64,000 nt of DNA from Dendrocalamus latiflorus (GCA_017311315.1 CM029654.1:24697879-24761878); one strand, 5' to 3'. Shown: positions 1 to 13,097, counted from the stretch's first letter. The notes: generated by a model not told the origin, from the sequence alone. Numbers and translations are program-made.

Positions 1-337
1 CCATCTTCATGACCAGACTTGATCCCCGATGATCTACTCGACCTCCATAATCGTTCTAGATGACAAGCTCTTTAAGCTTGTTCCCAATCCCACGTTGATG
101 ATCATCCAAATCATCAAATCAACCTATAGTCAACGAAGGCAAAGAAATCATTTTCTTGGCACAAGTGTTGTGCACTTGACCATCATTAGTAAAAACATGC
201 ATCACAACATCTCATGCAACCTAGCTGAAACTCAAAACTCAACTTCGCAAACTTCAACAACTCTCAAACCTTCACCAATAAGTCACAAATGCTGTCAAAT
301 ATTCATCACAACATGGAAAGGGCCTCCATATGGTCTC
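1..337. other. No recognisable gene
   Basis: AT-moderate sequence directly beyond the C-terminal side of the MULE transposase remnant. It may be that element's 3' tail, but I see no domain, terminal inverted repeat or other structure that proves it. The longest open frame here (plus strand) has no family resemblance I can recognise. Confidence 0.4.
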
Positions 338-2505
338 TCATATGACAAGTCTGTTGACAATCCTTACCACCCTTAAGCAATTCCAAGTTAGAGACCCATA
401 TCCTATTGTCAACATAAAAGTTTGTGAAGTTCCCAACAACACAAAATCCAGGCATCTCCCTACTCCAATCTGAAGCACTTTCTCCATGATGAAGTTCTCT
501 GACACAAACCTTGTGGAGTCCATCTTCATGAACTCACATGCAGCCAACACATGAGAACATTGTCTATGAAGAAGCCCTGACTTGTTGCATGTGCACTCGC
601 ACTTGTTGTTCTCATCTCAAGACTGACCTCATGCGCTACCATTGCACGAGCGATTTCAAAACTAGTTATATCCCTCAACAACACATCGAATCAAAGTTAT
701 CTGGTTGCCATAACAAAGATTGTATGCAAGCATGCCTTCTCACTTTTCTCCTTTATGTACTATCATGGTATAGTAGGGCGTTCGTGGATTATTCGTATGC
801 AGTGCAACAACATGGTACCTATTCCTAAAATACTTGATTGTATCATACAACACACACTCCATGATGGCCACCAGGGGGCATGCCACAAAGGCCAATCAAT
901 ATCCAGATGTATACATTGATCAGGATGGTCATCATTACACCGTACCGTACATGGTTTGTGTCATGAAGCAAGGCCCACTTCTCCACTAGCTCGACCTCAA
1001 TCTAATATGAGAAACATTTGATACCTCTTAGTCTTCCTTCTCAACCTAGGGGGGTCAATCTGGTAATGTCTCTAGTCATTCGGGTGCAGGATTTATTTTT
1101 GCAGTAGGTTGCTTGTTCCCCTTGTCAATGTGCTTTAGCATCAACTTGTCCAGTTTTCTCTCATATTGCATCAAACTTCCTCTAATGGTTTTATTTGCAC
1201 AACCTCTTGAACAACTCTATCAAATTATCGTCTTTGAACTTCTTGTAGAGAGTTGGCCCCCAAGTGCCATATGCACAATGGTTTTGTAGGCCACGCCAAG
1301 TAAAAGGCTCATCTTTGTCTTCATGGACCTTCTTGATAGACGTCATCAACCCAACATGCTGATCATGTATGATGCAAACGTCGAGACAATCCCCGACCAC
1401 TACAACCTTAAAATGCCTAAAGAACTATAACCAATAGTCAAAATTCTCACTCTCCACAAATGCAATATTCACAACCAAGATCTAATTGTTGCCATCCACC
1501 CCAATTGCTACCAGGATTTTCCCCTTGTACTTCCCCATCAAGAAAGTTTCATCCACACACACATCAGTGGCTGACATTGTCAAAAAGCATAAATGAAGGC
1601 ACCAAATGCAAGAAAAGATCGTCACATTACCATGTAACGCAGCGATGTGACTGATGGCTTGTTGTTGATAGCAATATATGTCCCAGGGTTTCTCTCCTAT
1701 AGCACCACTAGTACGCAAGGTAGATTATTGTAGGTGGACTCGAATGTGTCAAACCTTTTCTCCATTGCCTTCTACTTTGCCCTCCACGCATTCACGTAGC
1801 TGATCTTGTACTTCTTCTCTATAGCTTGCATGATATGTCTTGCTTCTATGTCCTTCTCCACAATCTCTCCATACATGAGATTTGTAGTGAAAGAGGAAGT
1901 AAGATTTTGGTGCTTTGCCAGCACGTTGCTCAGAAGACATGATCTAGTGCATTTCATACTTTGGCTTATATATGTGAACACACTAAGGACAACCAAGTTG
2001 CTCACACTTCATAGTGTATTATTATTAATTCAATTTGACAACCCCAAAGGTCTTCTCATTGGCAATGCCCATAGTTTGATAATATCCTGTAGTGCTAGCT
2101 TGTCTACATACATGGCATGTACACGCACCTCATTCTTGTGGCACTTCCATGGGGCATCATGGTCATCATTCACAACTAGGCCCTCTGCATCGTATTTGTG
2201 CCAACCATTAGGCCTTGGCACATCAGGGAACATCAGGGACATCTTCATCATCCGAACTATTGTCCTCATCCTCGTCCTCATCCAACATTTGTTCTTCAGC
2301 CCTGGCCATCCGATTTTCCTACTCCAAGTCATCCACTATAAATTTAATCTCCACACCTTTCCCTGGATGTCCACTATATTCAACATGTCTATCTTCAACT
2401 ACAACTACATCTTCACCACCACCCTCTGTCTCACTATCCTCAACTTTCACCTACAGACCTACACTACTCTCCCCCACTTCATGGTCACTGCCAACTATAC
2501 TTGAA
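338..2505 (-). pseudogene. MULE (MuDR-like) transposase remnant
   Basis: Decayed transposase of a Mutator-like element, read right to left over several frames with many stops and shifts. Order of pieces: N-terminal region with an acidic Asp/Glu stretch and a conserved-looking NEVRV block (about 2330-2030); a middle block with VEKDIEARHIMQ (about 1900-1780); the DDE catalytic core start, seen as VDETFLMGKYKGKILVA followed by GVDGNN (about 1570-1482); a later core block with CIIHDQHVG (about 1370); and a SWIM-type zinc finger pattern CxC...CxH at about 605-540. In a live family member these make one protein of roughly 700-800 residues that cuts and pastes the element in the nucleus. No terminal inverted repeats were found, so element ends are unknown. 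The CACTA element starting at 2559 lies just upstream of the N-terminal end and probably landed in or beside it. Confidence 0.75.
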
Positions 2506-2558
2506 CTCTGTTTCACATAGACCTACACCAACAAGACGCATTCATAGCCACAATGCCT

Positions 2559-2835
2559 CACTATTACAAACAGGCTAATACTGGATGTCCCATCACAAAT
2601 GGTTGACAAAAACCATTAGTATTAAATGCAATGATAGATGGTTTTGGTTCAGCCACTATCTATGTTACTGACTACACTAAAAACTATCTATGAAGAGGTA
2701 ATATCACAGATAGTTCATGTTGAAAACTATCTGTGAAGTATCACAGACGGTTTTATCTTAAAACCATCTATGATACTTCTCGTGACTCATCATAAATAGT
2801 TTGTACTAAAAATTGTCTGTCATAATTTCACTTAT
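2559..2835 (+). repeat. CACTA-1 left terminus and subterminal fold-back repeats
   Basis: After the 12-bp terminal sequence come several imperfect palindromes of the form CACAGACGGTTTT...AAAACCATCTATGATA, each about 40-45 bp, e.g. around 2680-2735 and 2740-2785. In CACTA elements subterminal repeats of this kind bind the accessory TNPA-type protein and mark the ends for cutting. The same motif family recurs at 11705-11968 and at 62960-63180. Confidence 0.7.
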
Positions 2836-4210
2836 TATAGACCTGACCCTCGTAGATCTATCTTAAATTCCAAATCTGTTCTCACAGGCTAGCTACTGCT
2901 TTAGGAGGTAGGGCTTTGAGGCCATCTGGCAAAAGTTGACCGTGGATTTGGGAAGAGTGATTATAGATCCATTTGATTTTGACTATCTATGGTTAGTAAT
3001 TTGTTTCTAATTACATTATATTCTAGATCAAGATTTGGTAAAGGGAGAATTGAAGATGGTTTAGATTTAGCTTGATGTAGAGAGAAGATTATTTATATCT
3101 AGCATGGTTTAGGGTTTAATGTTTAGCCAATTCATAATCTATTTCTACTTAATTCAATTTAATTAATCCTTGCTGCATATAGCTACTTTAGATCATATAT
3201 AGTATATATACTAATTAATTAATTCAATATTTAACACTAAATTGTTATATGCATAGAGTAGGACCAAAACTAGATGTACACTGAACCATGTGAGTGAAGA
3301 ATACATTAATAGCGTGTCTACTTTTATAAGAGCTATTGAGTAGGATATGTTGAATAACGGAGTGGAATATATGTACTGTCTATGCATTGACTACGAGAAG
3401 CTAAAGATGTTTAAGAACCGAGCATAGATCGAAGTACACTTCATTCGAAGGGGTTTGAAAAGGGTATAAACGTCAGACTAGTCACGGTGAAGAGCAGATT
3501 ACACAGTAATGTAGTAATAACAACATCGTAGACGAAGTCAATGAAATGTCACCGGATGATATCGATTGTGGTTTTGATTTGCATAGGGTGCACGATAATA
3601 ATCTGGATCAGATGCTTCGTGATGCAAAAGGGAACTGTGATGATAGAGAGTATGTTAAATTCCGGGGCTTGATAGAGAACTCGGAGAAACCTTTGTTCAC
3701 GCGCTGCGAGTAGAAGTACACAAGGTTGTCAGCTATGCTTAAACTGCTGAAATTGAAGTCAAGAAATGGTTGGTCTAACAAGTGTTTCATGGCACTGTTA
3801 GGTCTCTTAGTAGGCATGCTTCCGAAGGGAAATGAGTTGCCCAAAACTACCTATAAAGCCAAAAAGGTTCTTTGTCCATTGAGAATAGAAGTAGAAAGAA
3901 TACATGCATGTCCAAATGACTGTATTCTCTACCATAAAGAGTATGCAAACATGTATGTATGTTCAGTGTGCAACGCATCCTATATAAGTATAAGAATCAC
4001 TCATATAACTGCGAGAGAATCGAGGTGAAGAAAGGACCTCCTACTAAGGTGGCGTGTTATCTTCATATACTTCCCCGTTTGAAGCAGTTTTTTGTGAACC
4101 CAAAGGAGGCAAAACTGTTGTGTTGGCACTCGGAGGGGCGTAAGAAGGATAAAAAGTTAAGACACCTTCTGATTCTGCCCAGTGGAAAAAATCGATAGGA
4201 GGTTTGTAGA

Positions 4211-7200
4211 TGTCGAACCTTGGGTTAGCAAAACCCAGATCCGCTGTGATTCACCGCACTATTCCCTGGATCAGTAGATAGTGCTCACAGATACATTACT
4301 GTATATCGAAAACATATCATGCGGAAGCGTAAATATTACAGTAATACTTACTCATGGGCCGGTTAGGCCGGAAATGATAAAATGCAGCAGCGGAAACTTC
4401 ACACAGGTGGGACCCGCAGGACTTGCCCACAGGCAGCCAACTGGGGTTCGCGACCTAGTCCATGGCCTTATCATCTTCCAGCTCTGTCGACCCTTTTTAG
4501 GCATCGCAGGGCTTGACTTTATTTCCTTTCTGACTGAATGCTGGTAATTAAGCAACAGTGAGTACGACGGTACTCAGCAAGCCACCACACAGAATGCAAT
4601 AATGATAGATGCAAGGCTGTCAAAGGAGGTTTGAGGTTCTTTTATTTGCTTAATGCGACATTTGCAATAATCATAATTAAAATTCCTATGACTTGGCATT
4701 TTATAAACATGCTTTAAAGAGTTTGAAATTGTGCAATATTTATAACGGTGTAGGTTCCATCCACCGATTACATGGTTCCATCCACCTATGCTAGTTTTTG
4801 ATCATTATGCCACTTCCATATTATCAACCACGCTGGAGTACGTCCCTCCAGGAAAAAGTCCAAAATCAGAGTACCTCCCTCTGATAGGTTTTTGTCCCAC
4901 CCACAAAGGTTTTTGAAATAGAACTAACTCGAGGAAGATTTTCGTGTCCGCCCTTGACCGTGGGCACGGCTATTCGAATAGTTGTATACTCTATGGAGTC
5001 TGTACATCTTTACCCACAAGAGGTAATCGTCCCGATGGTTCTACATGATTCCTTAGTCATGCAGATCGAGAGACTACCACGAGGCCTTTACAATACCTCG
5101 CTCTCTAGCATCTCACTCCTATGGGGTTGCTTCCATAGGTTGTGTGGGATGTCCACCACAGGTTAGCGCAATCGGACTCCACTCTCCACATACGCTAGCC
5201 TCGGCAACGTCACCTACATCCGATGTCCCATTCCACGTTGGGCTTTTATTACCCACCTACACATGTTCTCCGTGAAATGGCTAGAGAGTCTAGTAAATTA
5301 TTCAGCCAAGCCTACAGTTTGCCAGCTTGTGGTTGTACTGTTGTACACGAAGGGGTCGTCACAGGATTAAGTCCTTAATGTGTCCGGGCGGTTCATTCCA
5401 CAAACCACAATCCTCGTGTTACATCCACACCCACCACTCTTACCATCCGCCCAGACTGGTATAGCATGTTTTAAGGGTTTTGAGAAGCATAAAATAAGTA
5501 GTCACAAAGTATTCAGCCACGTACATCCTGTGACTGTCCCAAAACAAGTTCTTATGTTTTTGAAGATTGATGATCAGGGCAATTAGCGCCCTGGACTTGA
5601 CAAGACTAGCATGGCATTTAATATGACTTATAGCTAGTAAAGTTATCATTAATATCTATGGTGACAAGGATCAGGTGATTCAAGTATCAAAGGATGGCAT
5701 AATAAATTTAATACATCATCAAGTGGGCATGTAGCTACCTTAAGCTTTGACATATATTTGCATAACAAATTAGGCATGCAAATTGATAGATTAAAAGAAC
5801 ATAGTTTTGCATAAAATGTAGCATCAATATGATCAAAGTGATGACTTGCCTTGCTTGGTTTACCACGGCTTTGATTGCTTTAAATCTAAGCCTTCTTAGC
5901 CAATGACTTTAAGTTACTGGCCCTCGCTTTTACCCAGTCTTACTGTTCGAATCCTCCGCCTCGTTGAGTCTTCAGGTTCTAATACGCGGCAAAGAAAAGA
6001 AAGACCAAATAAATCCAAACACTTTAAATGCCCAAGTTAATTTAAATTATACATTTATTACGATTTGAGAATAGAATGATGATTCGGGTTAGTGGACTAT
6101 AGACACAGCGGCAGCTGGATTTGAGTAAGAGAATGAGTTGTCTGAATAGCTTTACCGTGAGGGAAAATTTTAGGATAACAAGGATCAAAATGAATAAGTA
6201 ACTTCAGGCATGAATCCAGTCTGGAAAAAGGTAGTGGCCATACATGGCCGATTAGGGAAAGGCGAGGTTCGATCTGTTACTTGATAACTTTGCTTCTATT
6301 GATTTATATTTATCAGGGAAGCTCCATGAGTCGGACAGGACTTATGGATAGATAAAAGAGGTTAGCAAAGGTAGTAAAGAGGAATAGAACTTTGTAATTT
6401 TTGGATGCGGAGGTTTTGTAAGAGATGAGTATAATTTTAAATACTCAGTGTAACTTTGATATTTCATGTGGTAGTACTTATCTGAGATTGCAATAGCCAA
6501 TTTAATGGATCAATATTTTTAATAACTTAATTAAAGTATGGAGTTAATCATTTAACCAACTATTATTATGGACAAGGTTGGTTATTTTATTGATTACCAA
6601 TCCATTATTCATGGTCTGCCTTTTATTGAGTGAATGAGTCATGAATTAACATGGATTACCTCGATGAAGCTATTATTTTCAACTATTACATTTGAATTAT
6701 GAGATAATGTTGGAGATTCGGATGTGAGGCAAGTACTAATGAGAGAGATGATATGATTCTTGAGATGAGTGATTTATGGTTAACATTTTATATGGCAAAA
6801 TCTTGTTAAATTGATTTACTTAATTTGTTTAAATGTATTTAGATCGATGGATGAAGGATAGTATCTAACTACTCGAGATAGGATTAAATGTATTATTCGA
6901 GTTTCTAGAGTAAAGTTTGACAGCATCGAAATATTCGTTATAAAGCTCCAACATATATCCTTACTCAATCAGGATCAACTTCTAGTACATTTGATTTGTA
7001 AGAGAGAAACTTTTAACTCGTTTTACACATTTGATTTCGTTAACATCAACCTGCCTTTAACCCATGTTGATTTCCTGTTATCTGAAAATAGACCATGTAT
7101 GATCTTGTCTTAGTTTTACATGGGGATTAATATATTAACCTTAATTGGCATATAGTTATCCCATGTTAAGTTTTAGTTCAATTGCATCAACCTATTCCAT

Positions 7201-8934
7201 TATAAATTTATAAGTAATCCTTTATTCTTATTCTCATGCACAATGTGTATTTACATTCCATTATTCAAACTTAAAATTTTTAATTTTACTTCATAACCCT
7301 TTTAGTTAAAACTCACAATTAACTCTTTAATTTTATTTTTATCCACCTTTCATATTTTAAGATTACTTCTGGAAATGAGTTAAAGAGGATTTAAGTGATA
7401 CACAACTTCTAAATGCCACCTCGTAGTGGGGCCCTCATGTCATAAGGGAGAAGAGTACAGAGAAGAGGGCGCTGCCTTCGGCTGTAAGCGGAACAAAGCA
7501 GAGGCGCCTCTGCGAAACAGGGGAGGCGAGGCCGAGGCACGGCAGCGGCGGCGACGCCGACGAGGAGCGGCCGAGGAGGCGACGGCGACCGGTCAACTGG
7601 GGTGCCCCGGTGACGAGGAAGCTCGGGGAGGTGTCAGCTTCGGCTGGGGTGGTGCCAAGGCGAGCGGGCGGTAGGCCTAGGCGGCCGGCGATGAGGGGGA
7701 AAGGGGCGCCGGCGGCCGGGTGCGAGGGGGGAGGAAAGGAGGCGCGCCGGAGCACGAGCGGAGTCACAGGAGCTTACCCGAGCTATTAGGGTGGCCGGAG
7801 GAAGACCGGAAGGGCCGGCGACGTGCAGTAGCAGTGGTGCGGCCGGGTTGCCGTGGCGGGGTCGCGGCGGTGGAGGAGAGCGCAGGCCGGCGGTGGGGAA
7901 GACCTTGGGGCATCGAGGCGCTGCTCTTGCCGTGCGGAATCGGCCCAGGACCGCGGGAGGAGGAAGTGGCGGCGGTAATGGCGGCGGACACAAGCCGTGC
8001 TCGGCCGGTGGGAGGAGGAGGAGGAGCAGAAGGGAGGCGAGCTTGGGCCCCTTTATAGGCGAGCGCGCGTACGACGGCGGCATGGGAGAGGCGTACTTCG
8101 GCATGGGCGCGGGTACGGTGGCATGGGCGGCGGCATGGCGCAGCGGCGTAGGAGAGTGGCGCGGGGAGTAGTCCGGTGGTAGGGTGCTAGCGCGGATGTG
8201 ACCGGGGAGGGGGCAACCGGGGGCGGGGCGAGCTGCGCAGGCTGGGCCGGCTGGTTCGGCGGAGAGCGGCGCGGCCGGGGAGGCGGTGCGAGCGGCGCGC
8301 CGGAAGAACAGGGAGGAGGCGGAGACGGAGAAAGGAGGAGGCAGGCGCGCCGGCTGCGGTCGGGTGGGCCGTGAGGCCAGAAAAAGAAGAAGAGGCCGGG
8401 TGGGCCGGAGAAAAAGAAAAGGTAGCAAGCCGGGGAGAAGAAAGAGAGGATGGGCCGGCCCAGAGGGATTTTGGTGATTTTAGAATTTCCAAATTTTGGA
8501 TTCTAGATTTGGTTTTGTGAGTATATGTTGGATTTGAGAGGTTGGTCCAAATTTTTGAATTCAACAATTAGATTTTAAAATTGGCGCATTTCAGAGAAAT
8601 AAATCTTAATTTTCTGTATTTGAATTTTCATAAATGCAAATTGGATGGGAAAGATTTTATATTATTTTCAATTTCCATTCTTGGATTCGAGTTTTCCAAA
8701 TTTTAATTTAAATTTGAAATTAAGACTTCCAAGGAGTTTTGGATCTTCTCAATTTTAAACTTTAATTTCTAGATCTTGATTCCAAGGTTTGGATTTTTAT
8801 TAATCGGGCTTGAGGCAAGAAATCCAACTTGGGAAATTTGAACTTCGCCAAAAACTTTTTGAGAAGCACTAGAAAAATGATTAAAAGATTTTAAAGTTTT
8901 GAAATTACATTAGCTCCCTAATTGGGATGTTACA
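4211..8934 (-). mobile_element. Gene-less LTR-type element (probable giant solo LTR), inserted in TNP2
   Basis: The element runs from TGTCGAACCTTGGG to GGGATGTTACA and is bounded by a perfect 5-bp target duplication GTAGA (4206-4210 and 8935-8939); removing it rejoins the TNP2 reading frame. Read on the minus strand it starts TGTAACATCCC and ends ...GGTTCGACA, the canonical TG...CA of an LTR. I found no internal pair of repeats, PBS, gag or pol, so a solo LTR of 4.7 kb or a non-coding derivative is the best reading. On the minus strand it has an AT-rich start (8934-8480), then a GC-rich block (8470-7430) resembling a promoter/leader, then about 3 kb of ordinary composition. Open frames in the GC-rich block are compositional. 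The element at 26258-29037 shares both termini and this architecture. Confidence 0.8.
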
Positions 8935-9348
8935 GTAGACTTCGGTGCAGAATCGAGGAATATAAGGTTTGGATTGAGTATAGATGAAATGAATCTTTTC
9001 GGTAACATGAGCAGCCAACATAGCACATAGCCTATGACTCTCTATATCTACGATCTTCCTCCTTGGTTGTGTGTGAAGTGGAAGTATATATTGTTGTCGA
9101 TACTTATCCCAAGGATAAAGCAACTTAAAAATGATATTGATGTGTACCTAGTACTATTGATGGAAGATCTAAAAATACTATAGATCGAAGGGGTATAGGT
9201 ATGTGATGCATACAAATGAGAGAATTTCACTTTATACTTCTTGTTGTTCTGCACCATAAATGATTATTCTATCCTTGCTAACCTGTTGGACCAGAGTACA
9301 AAAGGGGCCAAAACCTGTGCTCACTACTTAGATAATACCTAGAGTGTG

Positions 9349-9650
9349 TGTTGTAGCATGGGCACAACAGTGGGTACAGGGTACCCCTTTCCCCTTGGGG
9401 ATATGTAACTAAGAGAGCTAGAGAGCCAACCAGAAGAGAGCTGGTGAGTGAAAAAAATAAGTAGATCCCCCTTCTCCATACCGCCTTTGCATGATGCAAA
9501 CAGGGGGTAGTTCCCTATTATACCCCTCAATAATTACAATTGGTAAGGGTACATTGGTACATTCCTTTATACACACATCCCTATACTGTGGGGCATATTA
9601 GAAGGCCCAGTAACTAAACCTAATGGCCATAGGGGCTGGGCACTCCCACA
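9349..9650 (-). mobile_element. Short solo LTR inside TNP2
   Basis: The TNP2 frame breaks after the STKGAK...YLD block and resumes 302 bp later. The inserted block, read on the minus strand, begins TGTGGGAGTGCCC and ends GCTACAACA, i.e. TG...CA as for an LTR, with a TATAATAGGG-like box about 120 bp from its start. No PBS, polypurine tract or coding sequence is present. The flanks AGAGTGTG and ATAGTATG match at 6 of 8 positions, so the target duplication is eroded and exact ends are uncertain by a few bases. A short copia-type solo LTR is likeliest. Confidence 0.55.
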
Positions 9651-11469
9651 ATAGTATGGCTAAAGCACTCGCGTAAAACCATATACATGTATCACCATAG
9701 GTTCCTTCGGAGAGCTCACCCATACCGCGGAATGAATAAACAATTCGATGGAGAGAATGGGGACAAAAAAGTGATATATGATATGATTAAGGATTTAGAT
9801 GTTATGCTAGGAAAGGGACGTATATTGAGACCCGTGAGAAGAATATTTGGAAGAAGATATCAATATTTTGGGACTTGTTGGGAGCACCTAAAAGTTCATC
9901 ACTGCATCGATATTATGCATGTAGAGAAGAATGTATGTGATAAACAAAGGGTGATGTCGACGCACAGCTTGACTTGGTTGATATGGACATCAGACCTAAG
10001 TTAGCACCGACAAAGATAAATGAAGGATGAATGTACCTTCTCCTACTTGTTATACTCCGTCTATGGCCGAGAGAACTGAACTGTGCTAGTGCTTGCATAG
10101 TGTGAAAGTTCTGTCCAGTTACTCGGTAGACATGAAGAAACTTATTTCAATGAAAGATTTGAAGTTTATTGGCATAAAGTCTAATGATTGTCCTATGCTG
10201 ATAATATAGATGCTCCCTATTGTAATTATAAGTATTTTGCCAATCAAGGTCCGAGAGACAATCATAAGGCTGTGTTATTTCTTTAATACAATTGCTCAAA
10301 AGATCATCGATCCCCAAGGACTAGATGCTCTATAGGATGAGGTGATGACGACTCTATGTCATCTTGAGATGTATTTTCCTCTGTTGTTTTTAATATCATG
10401 GTCCATGTCATTGTTCATATTGTGTGGGAGATAAAGATATGCGGGCCTGTGTTCGTACGTAGCATGCACCCGTTCGAGGGGTTTATGGGAATTCTCAAGT
10501 CCTATGTATAGAATCGATCTCAGCCGGAGGGCAGCATTGTCGAAGGATATGCAATCGAAGAAGTCATTGAGTTCTTCGTCGATTACATGGCTCAGGTCGA
10601 ACTGAAGGTGTGCCTCGATCTCACCATGAGGGAAGGCTCGAGGGTATGGAACCATTGGAAGTAAAGCAACCACTCTAGATATGGATGCGTATGCTCAAGC
10701 CCATTTCACAGTCTTGCAACACATGACTGAAGTGTCCCCGTATATCGACTAGCATAAGGATGTGCTTCGGCAATAGAATCCAGAGTGGCTGGATGCTTGG
10801 ATCATGAGACAGCATAACAATCAGTTCAACCAATGGTTAAAGAAGTGACTCGCTAAGAGCTCATCAAGTGATATACTGACGTAGTTGGCAAAAATGCCAA
10901 TATTTACAGTTGTGACATGGCAAGGATACGATATAAATAGGTATACATTCTATACACAGGCTCATAATATAAAGAGCACTAACCAGAATAGTAGTATCCG
11001 TATAGATACGTTAAGTACCGATGAGTTGATAAGCTCCTACTATGAGTTCATAGAGGAGATTTGGGAGCTCAACTACATGTTTCTCAAGATCCCCCTATTT
11101 CAGTATCGTTGGATCCATCTCCCATAGGTGAAGGTTGATAAGTATGGTGTCACTACCATGGACCTTGAATGTGTCGGATACAAAGACGAACCATTCATGC
11201 TTGCTAACTAAGTTGTTCAAGTTTTATATGTAACTGACCAGGCAAATAAGAAGTGCCATGTAGTTCTTCATGAAAAAATGGAGGATTGTCATAGTTGAGA
11301 ATGTAGTGGACGAGGAAGAATATAATCAATTTAACAAGTTGCCTCCTTTCAGAAATAGCATAAGGGTCGAGGAAGAACAACGCGACAAAACTAGCTACAT
11401 ACACGTCGATCATCATGGAGGGCTGATTTTTAAATCAAATACGCAAGTGAAATGATGAATGAAGTATTT

Positions 11470-11601
11470 ATGTGTCATATGTTATGAATTTGCATTTATG
11501 TATATGAGAATGTGTCATATTATATGTGAATTTGTATTTATGTATATGAGAATGTGTCATATATATGTATGAATTTGCATTTATGTATATGAAAATGTAT
11601 C

Positions 11602-11637
<36 letters not shown>

Positions 11638-11712
11638 ATGAATTTGCATTTATGTATACGAGAATGTGTCATATATATATGTGCATTTGCATTTCTGTAT
11701 ATGAGAATCTAT
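11470..11712. repeat. 42-43-bp minisatellite with embedded TA/TG microsatellite
   Basis: Five imperfect copies of a unit containing GAATTTGCATTTATGTATATG and AATGTGTCATAT begin near 11486, 11528, 11571, 11640 and 11682. The spacing is 42-43 bp except where an expanded (TA)n(TG)n run at about 11600-11638 stretches one unit to 69 bp. It lies just after the last TNP2 trace and before the fold-back array, so it is internal to CACTA-1. Confidence 0.8.
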
Positions 11713-11968
11713 ATTTATCATAGATGGTTATGTATTGGAACTGTCTGTAATATGTATTTCTCACAGATGGTTATTTATTGGAACTGTGTGTGATGTGTAT
11801 TTATCATAGACGGTTATTTATTAGAACGGTCGACAATGTTTATTTATCACAGAAGGTTATTTCTCGGAACCGTCTGTGATGTGTATTTATCACATATGAT
11901 TATTTGTTGAAACCGTATGGGATGTGTTTATCACAGACGGTTCTATTTTAGAACCGTCTGTGATGTCC
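11705..11968. repeat. Internal array of CACTA-type palindromic repeats
   Basis: About six tandem units of roughly 45 bp, each a fold-back of the form TCACAGACGGTT (spacer) GAACCGTCTGTGAT. The last one (about 11932-11966) is a near-perfect palindrome with GACGGTTCTATTTTAGAACCGTC at its core. It is the same motif family as the repeats at the left end of CACTA-1, but it lies between the TNP2 and Transposase_24 remnants, where terminal repeats are not expected. It may be the right end of a shorter CACTA or a regulatory array for the second gene. Confidence 0.75.
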
Positions 11969-13097
11969 AACTCTATTTATGTTCGGACTCTAGAATTTTC
12001 TCACTCTTCCACTCAAATGCTTTATTTTCTCCAACTTTCCACCGAGCCCATTGCCGCCGTCCTCGAGCACGCCACCTCCTCTTTAGTGCGCCTCCTCCCT
12101 AACGCACCTCCACCTCGAGCATGCTGCCTCCTCCCCGAGCCTGGTGCCTCCTCCTCGAGCACGATGGCTCCTTCCCGACATGCCTCCTCCCCAAGCATGC
12201 TTCCTCCCCGAGCACGGTGTATGTAACATTCTTCTTTCCTATTTATGATAGCAATTAGCAATGTATCATCATGGTTACCAATTATCTCTTTTGCTCTGTT
12301 GTTGTTTCATCAATACACGTAGGATGTTTCCCACTGCTATGTTACATGAACTGAATGCCTAGGGCTTAAGTTTCAATTATGCCATTTTGATGTGAAAGGT
12401 ACATAGGGAGTAACATTTGTGCTATGTTGATTTATTTCTTTACATTTGCCACAATGCATGAGGTTCTTGATTTGTCTCGCAACAACACGCAAGGTATTAA
12501 CTAGTTCTTCATTAATTATGTTATATCATACTCTTATGTTCACCATGCATAGTGTTAGGATGTACAGTAGTTTAAGTCTAGTTAAGGTCTAACCTTGTTT
12601 TCTCCTACCTTCATAAGCCATTGAGGAGAAAGGGGCATGTCAGCATCCAAGCCTTGCTTCTCTACAAAAACCAAAAGTTACTAGGATAAGACATTAAACA
12701 TGCTATACTAACAAAAAAAATGCACAAGGCTTAGAACACACTCCTAACATTTGATTAACCAAAAAAATTGTTCGATAGTTACACAGGAGATAAACACAAG
12801 GTATTTTGAACAACATATATCTCACATGAAACTAATAGGATCGAAGGGTTATGCATATAGTGTGTTCTACAGTTAAATGAATTTTGCACCACAATAATAC
12901 CATAGACTGCAAACATAAAGTGAAGATGTCTACATATCCCAATTATACCCCAATACTTAATAAGAAAGTATCCTAATTTCTTCCCTACATATCCCAATTA
13001 TATCCCAATTATTTATTAATTGGTGTGTATACCCATACACATACAGAATCTTATGACAATATGTTCATGCGTGTTAGAACTTCTATTTCTTGTGAAG
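11969..13097 (+). other. Leader-like stretch before the second CACTA gene
   Basis: A GC-richer patch at 12040-12220 (repeated CCTCCTCCCCGAGC-type words) is followed by AT-rich sequence. I see no domain. By position it could be promoter, 5' leader and first intron of the TNPA-like gene. Open frames in the CCTCC-rich patch run on several frames and look compositional. Confidence 0.35.

Larger units (their letters stand above)
3256..11455 (+). pseudogene. TNP2-type CACTA transposase remnant, split by two insertions
   Basis: N-terminal transposase-associated domain traces begin near 3256 (MYTEP..., then a degenerate Cys motif). The Tnp2 domain follows at about 3720-4210, with NELPKTTY, AKKVLCPL, ACPNDCILY and KGPPTKV blocks. 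The frame stops at 4210 and resumes at 8940 (FGAESRNIRFGL) after the 4211-8934 element. It is cut again at 9348 (STKGAKTCAHYLD) and resumes at 9651 (YMYHHRFLRRAHPY, then MHVEKNV near 9920). C-terminal DUF4218-like (about 10500-10660, PEGSIVEGYAIEEVIEF) and DUF4216-like (about 10990-11230, VGYKDEPFMLAN) traces follow. There are numerous stops and shifts. Live homologues are about 1000 residues and catalyse excision and insertion. Confidence 0.8.

Noticed and set aside
830..970. Short plus-strand reading with HYTVPYMVCVMKQG
   Set aside because: No ATG-to-stop frame of useful length and it lies in the minus-strand MULE remnant.
1806..2504. 232-residue plus-strand open frame
   Set aside because: Antisense shadow of the MULE transposase remnant; its minus-strand frames carry the recognisable motifs.
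7634..8428. 264-residue Pro/Ala/Ser-rich open frame on the minus strand (and overlapping plus-strand frames)
   Set aside because: GC-rich leader-like block of a gene-less LTR element; open on several frames at once, no domain, composition only.
10359..10673. 104-residue minus-strand frame
   Set aside because: The plus strand here carries the TNP2 C-terminal DUF4218-like block; this is its shadow.
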